Source: JAVBTT01 sp031550325 (GTDB lineage: Bacteria; Bacillota; Clostridia; Oscillospirales; UBA929). Taken from it: a stretch of 15,630 nucleotides of DNA. The notes beneath the pieces were generated by a model. That model worked only from the letters and a program-made list of their open reading frames with translations, was not told where the DNA came from and did no database searches. The translations under genes were made by a program, and so were the position numbers. Below are positions 14,057-15,630 of this stretch, piece after piece. Each line of letters begins with the position of its first letter. The stretch's first letter is position 1. Location of the stretch: positions 1 to 15,630 of the forward strand of contig JAVBOR010000017.1 in the NCBI GenBank assembly GCA_031550325.1, given 5' to 3'.

Positions 14057-14085
14057 ATAATCTTGGACAAAAAAACACTGTTCAA
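14057..14085 (-). promoter_or_regulatory. Probable promoter of the secreted helical protein gene
   Basis: On the minus strand TTGAAC (14085-14080) and GATTAT (14062-14057) are separated by 17 bases. Each hexamer matches the consensus at four positions. The leader would be about 43 bases. It is the only reasonable candidate between the terminator at 14113-14135 and the start codon. Confidence 0.45.
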
Positions 14086-14112
14086 CTGACGGGTTCTCGC
14101 CGATTTGGACAT

Positions 14113-14135
14113 AAAAAAACCACCCCTAACGGGTA
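14113..14135 (-). terminator. Terminator between the LuxR-type gene and the secreted protein gene
   Basis: On the minus strand a small hairpin, ACCC-GTTA-GGGGT with one bulge, is followed by a run of seven Ts (14119-14113). It should stop transcripts arriving from the regulator gene, so the secreted protein gene depends on its own promoter. Confidence 0.5.
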
Positions 14136-14170
14136 GGCTTTCAGACGCCCCAATGGGTTCGGGGTTTTGG

Positions 14171-14218
14171 CTGTCAAAGAGCCCTTGGCCTGTCAACGCC
14201 CCGCGGTTCTTTGACACA
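14171..14218. repeat. Hairpin with GTCAAAGA/TCTTTGAC ends
   Basis: TGTCAAAGA near 14171-14179 pairs with TCTTTGACA near 14210-14218 around a GC-rich interior. The ends are the same as hairpin 1 of the dispersed repeat, so this is probably an isolated piece of that family. Positions 14136-14170 also fold weakly (CCCC...GGGG). Confidence 0.45.
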
Positions 14219-14220
14219 GA

Positions 14221-14341
14221 GTCGACAAAAGGAACGTCGCTTCCCACGCTCCTTTGTGCAAAAACCACGTCTAGCCTAACGCCGCAGGCGGCAGGCTTTC
14301 GCTTTGTCAAAGAACCTTTGGTTCTTTGACAAAGCGAAAGC
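14221..14341 (-). repeat. Truncated leftward copy sharing hairpin 1 with copy D
   Basis: Read leftwards from the 22-bp hairpin, the sequence continues into CCTGCCGCCTGCGGCG and a GGCTAGACG piece, then AAAGGAGCG. These are the 3' half and tail of hairpin 4 (compare 15586-15630 on the other strand). Hairpins 2 and 3 and the left arm of hairpin 4 are missing. It therefore lies head to head with copy D, using the same hairpin 1. Confidence 0.6.
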
Positions 14342-14517
14342 AGGATCGCGTCTTTGTGAAGACACGAAAAGAAACGCTTCCCCGGAGTGAATCCGTGAAA
14401 GCGTTGTGGTTCTATCTTAGTCGGTTTTCAGAGAGGCGAGGACCTGCCGGCTGCGCACCAGACTCGACATGAAAACCAATAAAGGACGAGGACGCAAAGG
14501 GCTTCTTTGACAGGCTG
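14295..14517 (+). repeat. Four-hairpin intergenic repeat, copy D (rightward)
   Basis: Hairpin 1 is a 22-bp perfect stem (14295-14316 with 14320-14341) with a TTT loop. Hairpin 2 is CGCGTCTT/AAGACACG (14347-14354 with 14359-14366), one mismatch. Hairpin 3 is AACGCTT/AAGCGTT (14373-14379 with 14399-14405) with inner CGGA/TCCG and loop GTGAA. A TTGTGGTTC linker follows. Hairpin 4 has outer arms GGTTTTCA/TGAAAACC (14423-14430 with 14470-14477) around the conserved GCGAGGACCTGCCG core. The tail at 14481-14517 matches copy C. It lies between the secreted protein gene and the LuxR-type gene and has no ORF. Confidence 0.8.
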
Positions 14518-14590
14518 GGCGCAAAGCGCTTTTTTGACAGGCTAGAGGCAAAGTTCGATAAAGGACGGGAGAGCAAAGGGCTTTTTGACC
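14494..14590 (+). repeat. Three tandem tail units beside copy D
   Basis: A unit reading GCAAAGGGCTTCTTTGACAG begins at 14494. It recurs as GCAAAGCGCTTTTTTGACAG at 14521 and as GCAAAGGGCTTTTTGACC at 14572. The first two are adjacent with a 27-base period, and the third follows a spacer that itself repeats the AAAGGACG motif. The last unit ends just before the stop of the LuxR-type gene (14605). Confidence 0.7.
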
Positions 14591-14604
14591 ATCTGCCGTT
14601 GTGG

Positions 14605-15342
14605 CTATCGCAGCAGCAGCAGGAGCAGCTCAACGCGCGACTTGACCCCCGTCTTGGCGAGCATACTGCTGATGTGGTGGCGCACCGTTCGTTCGGAGAT
14701 AAACAGTTTTTGCGAGATCTGCGCGGTTGTACAGCCATCGGCCAGACAGGAAAGCACTTCCTTCTCGCGCCCGGTAAAGCGGTGTTCATCAACTGTCTCA
14801 AGCGGCAACGGCGCCCGGGGCCGTTTTTCCGGGGTCTGTTCGGGTGGGCACGGCCGCTGGCAGAGAAGCCCCGGCGCAGCGAGCAGCGCAAGCACCTGAA
14901 ACCGGTACGCGGCGTCAAGCTCTGCAAGCAGTGCCACAACCGGCATCGCTGCCAAAAGGGGCAGGAGCAGCCGCCAAAAGCGCAGGGGCGTCCGCTGCAA
15001 GAATACCCGCCCCGACCTCACCAGCGCAGGCGCCGCCAGCATGCCCGAAGCCCAGCACAGCAGGAGAGAACCCGGAAACGGCAGCTGCATGATGGCGGCG
15101 GTTGTCATCAGCCCGATGGACATGGCGACAATCCGCCGCCGGTCGGCGGCCGCGCAACTTGCGCGCAGTTCGGTTGCCATCCCCGCCGCGCAGGCCAGCG
15201 GGACAAACACCAAAACGCCCCAGGAGGGACCATCCTGCTCAAACATCAGGCCAGTCATCCAGATCAGCGCGCAGGTGAATCCCAGCTGCGCCGTATTCAG
15301 CGGGCTCTTTTTGTGCGTGTCGGTTTCGGCGCGGATTTTCAC
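14605..15342 (-). CDS. Membrane-anchored LuxR-type transcription regulator
   Basis: The 245-residue protein has an N-terminal hydrophobic half with about six predicted membrane segments between residues 17 and 160, a proline-rich polar linker, and a C-terminal LuxR-type helix-turn-helix at 187-245 (FTGREKEVLSCLADG, then the recognition region FISERTVRHHISSML). There is no receiver domain and no kinase, so it is not an ordinary two-component response regulator; the membrane part may sense a signal directly. The start is GTG at 15342, with AAGGAGG (15358-15352) nine bases upstream. Downstream lies the secreted helical protein gene, a possible but untested target. Repeats flank the gene on both sides. 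Confidence 0.85.
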   Translation of the reverse strand: MKIRAETDTHKKSPLNTAQLGFTCALIWMTGLMFEQDGPSWGVLVFVPLACAAGMATELRASCAAADRRRIVAMSIGLMTTAAIMQLPFPGSLLLCWASGMLAAPALVRSGRVFLQRTPLRFWRLLLPLLAAMPVVALLAELDAAYRFQVLALLAAPGLLCQRPCPPEQTPEKRPRAPLPLETVDEHRFTGREKEVLSCLADGCTTAQISQKLFISERTVRHHISSMLAKTGVKSRVELLLLLLR

Positions 15343-15414
15343 AGCGGTTGCCCTCCTTATGGATCAGCGCCGCTTTGCGGCGCGCGGGGTCTATGTGGTA
15401 TATCGTATCAAAAG

Positions 15415-15441
15415 GGCGAAAAGTTTCTAAAACTTTTCGCC
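15415..15441 (-). terminator. Terminator of a leftward gene beyond the right edge, or hairpin upstream of the LuxR-type gene
   Basis: A 12-bp perfect stem, GGCGAAAAGTTT with AAACTTTTCGCC (15415-15426 with 15430-15441), encloses a three-base loop. On the minus strand it is followed by CTTTTG. It lies about 75 bases before the GTG of the regulator gene. No convincing promoter was found between it and that start. Confidence 0.45.
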
Positions 15442-15447
15442 TCAGGC

Positions 15448-15630
15448 TGTCAAAGAACCTTTGGTTCTTTGACAAAACGAGGGCAGGACCAAACCGCTGA
15501 GGCGGTTTGCAGGGAAACGGTTTCGAGAAATGAATTCCCGAAACCGTTGTGGTTCCTATTTTTCCTGGATTCAGTCCAGCAAGAACCTGCCGCCTGCGGC
15601 GTCAGGCTCGACGCGAATCCAGGAAAAGGA
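15448..15630 (+). repeat. Four-hairpin intergenic repeat, copy E (rightward, cut by the edge)
   Basis: Hairpin 1 is TGTCAAAGAACC/GGTTCTTTGACA (15448-15459 with 15463-15474). Hairpin 2 is CAAACCGC/GCGGTTTG (15490-15497 with 15502-15509). Hairpin 3 is AACGGTTTCG/CGAAACCGTT (15516-15525 with 15539-15548) with inner GAA/TTC and an ATGAA-type loop. A TTGTGGTTC linker follows. Hairpin 4 has an outer stem of at least 13 bp (15560-15572 with 15615-15627) and an inner stem CCTG-CGCC/GGCG-CAGG (15586-15606). This is the best-formed copy. The tail continues past the window end. Confidence 0.85.

Noticed and set aside
14008..14310. A 101-codon N-terminal extension of the secreted helical protein
   Set aside because: It runs through the terminator, the probable promoter and the hairpin repeats, and it would bury the signal peptide inside the protein.
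15401..15474. A promoter for the LuxR-type gene using TTGACA of repeat copy E as -35
   Set aside because: The hexamer 17 bases further on, TTAGAA, matches the -10 consensus at only two positions and lies inside the 12-bp hairpin.
957..15630. Reading the hairpin repeats as a CRISPR array or tRNA-like genes
   Set aside because: The copies are kilobases apart, occur in both orientations, and have no short-period spacer pattern. No acceptor stem, anticodon arm or T-loop signature could be fitted to hairpin 4.

Overview
The window looks like a chromosomal segment of a GC-rich Firmicute, probably class Clostridia. The evidence is a CIRCE-controlled groES-groEL operon, a long-form hibernation promoting factor with a probable raiA RNA in front of it, an ECF-type thiamine transporter under a TPP riboswitch, strong AGGAGG ribosome binding sites, and GTG or TTG starts. 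No rRNA, tRNA, CRISPR array, phage gene or transposase was found.

Layout. Positions 1-4257 read rightwards: a possible gene end with terminator, a probable raiA RNA, hpf, a diacylglycerol-kinase-family lipid kinase, then CIRCE-groES-groEL. From 4593 to the right edge every gene reads leftwards. In transcription order from the right these are a membrane-anchored LuxR-type regulator (15342-14605), a 785-residue secreted helical protein (14007-11650), the operon TPP riboswitch-thiT-HAD phosphatase-ComEC-like metallo-beta-lactamase-DUF3006 (11251-8593), and a 1192-residue secreted GH5 mannanase-like enzyme (8171-4593).

Two things stand out. First, most of the larger intergenic gaps carry a copy of an intergenic repeat of about 170-220 bp, with no coding capacity I recognise. 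It is built of four hairpins in fixed order. Three clear full-length copies read rightwards (11280, 14295, 15448), one clear copy reads leftwards (957-1125), a divergent copy reads leftwards (4329-4579), and there are fragments at 4275 and 14221. Stems change by compensatory substitutions between copies while loops and linkers stay similar, so a folded RNA or single-stranded DNA form appears to be under selection. One copy looks mosaic, two lie head to head around a 22-bp perfect hairpin, and one has a tandemly repeated tail. I do not recognise this family. Second, the GH5 enzyme and the helical secreted protein are otherwise unrelated but end in the same C-terminal module of about 160-180 residues, ending in Pro-Ser-Tyr-x-Phe-x-Phe-Thr. 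It may be an undescribed surface-attachment or secretion module.

How the genes work together: the left part is housekeeping stress physiology (ribosome hibernation, lipid phosphorylation, chaperonin). The middle is a thiamine-uptake operon with co-transcribed hydrolases. The two secreted proteins and the membrane-bound regulator form the accessory, outward-facing part. Control of the secreted protein by the LuxR-type regulator is suggested only by adjacency, and a terminator-like hairpin separates the two genes.
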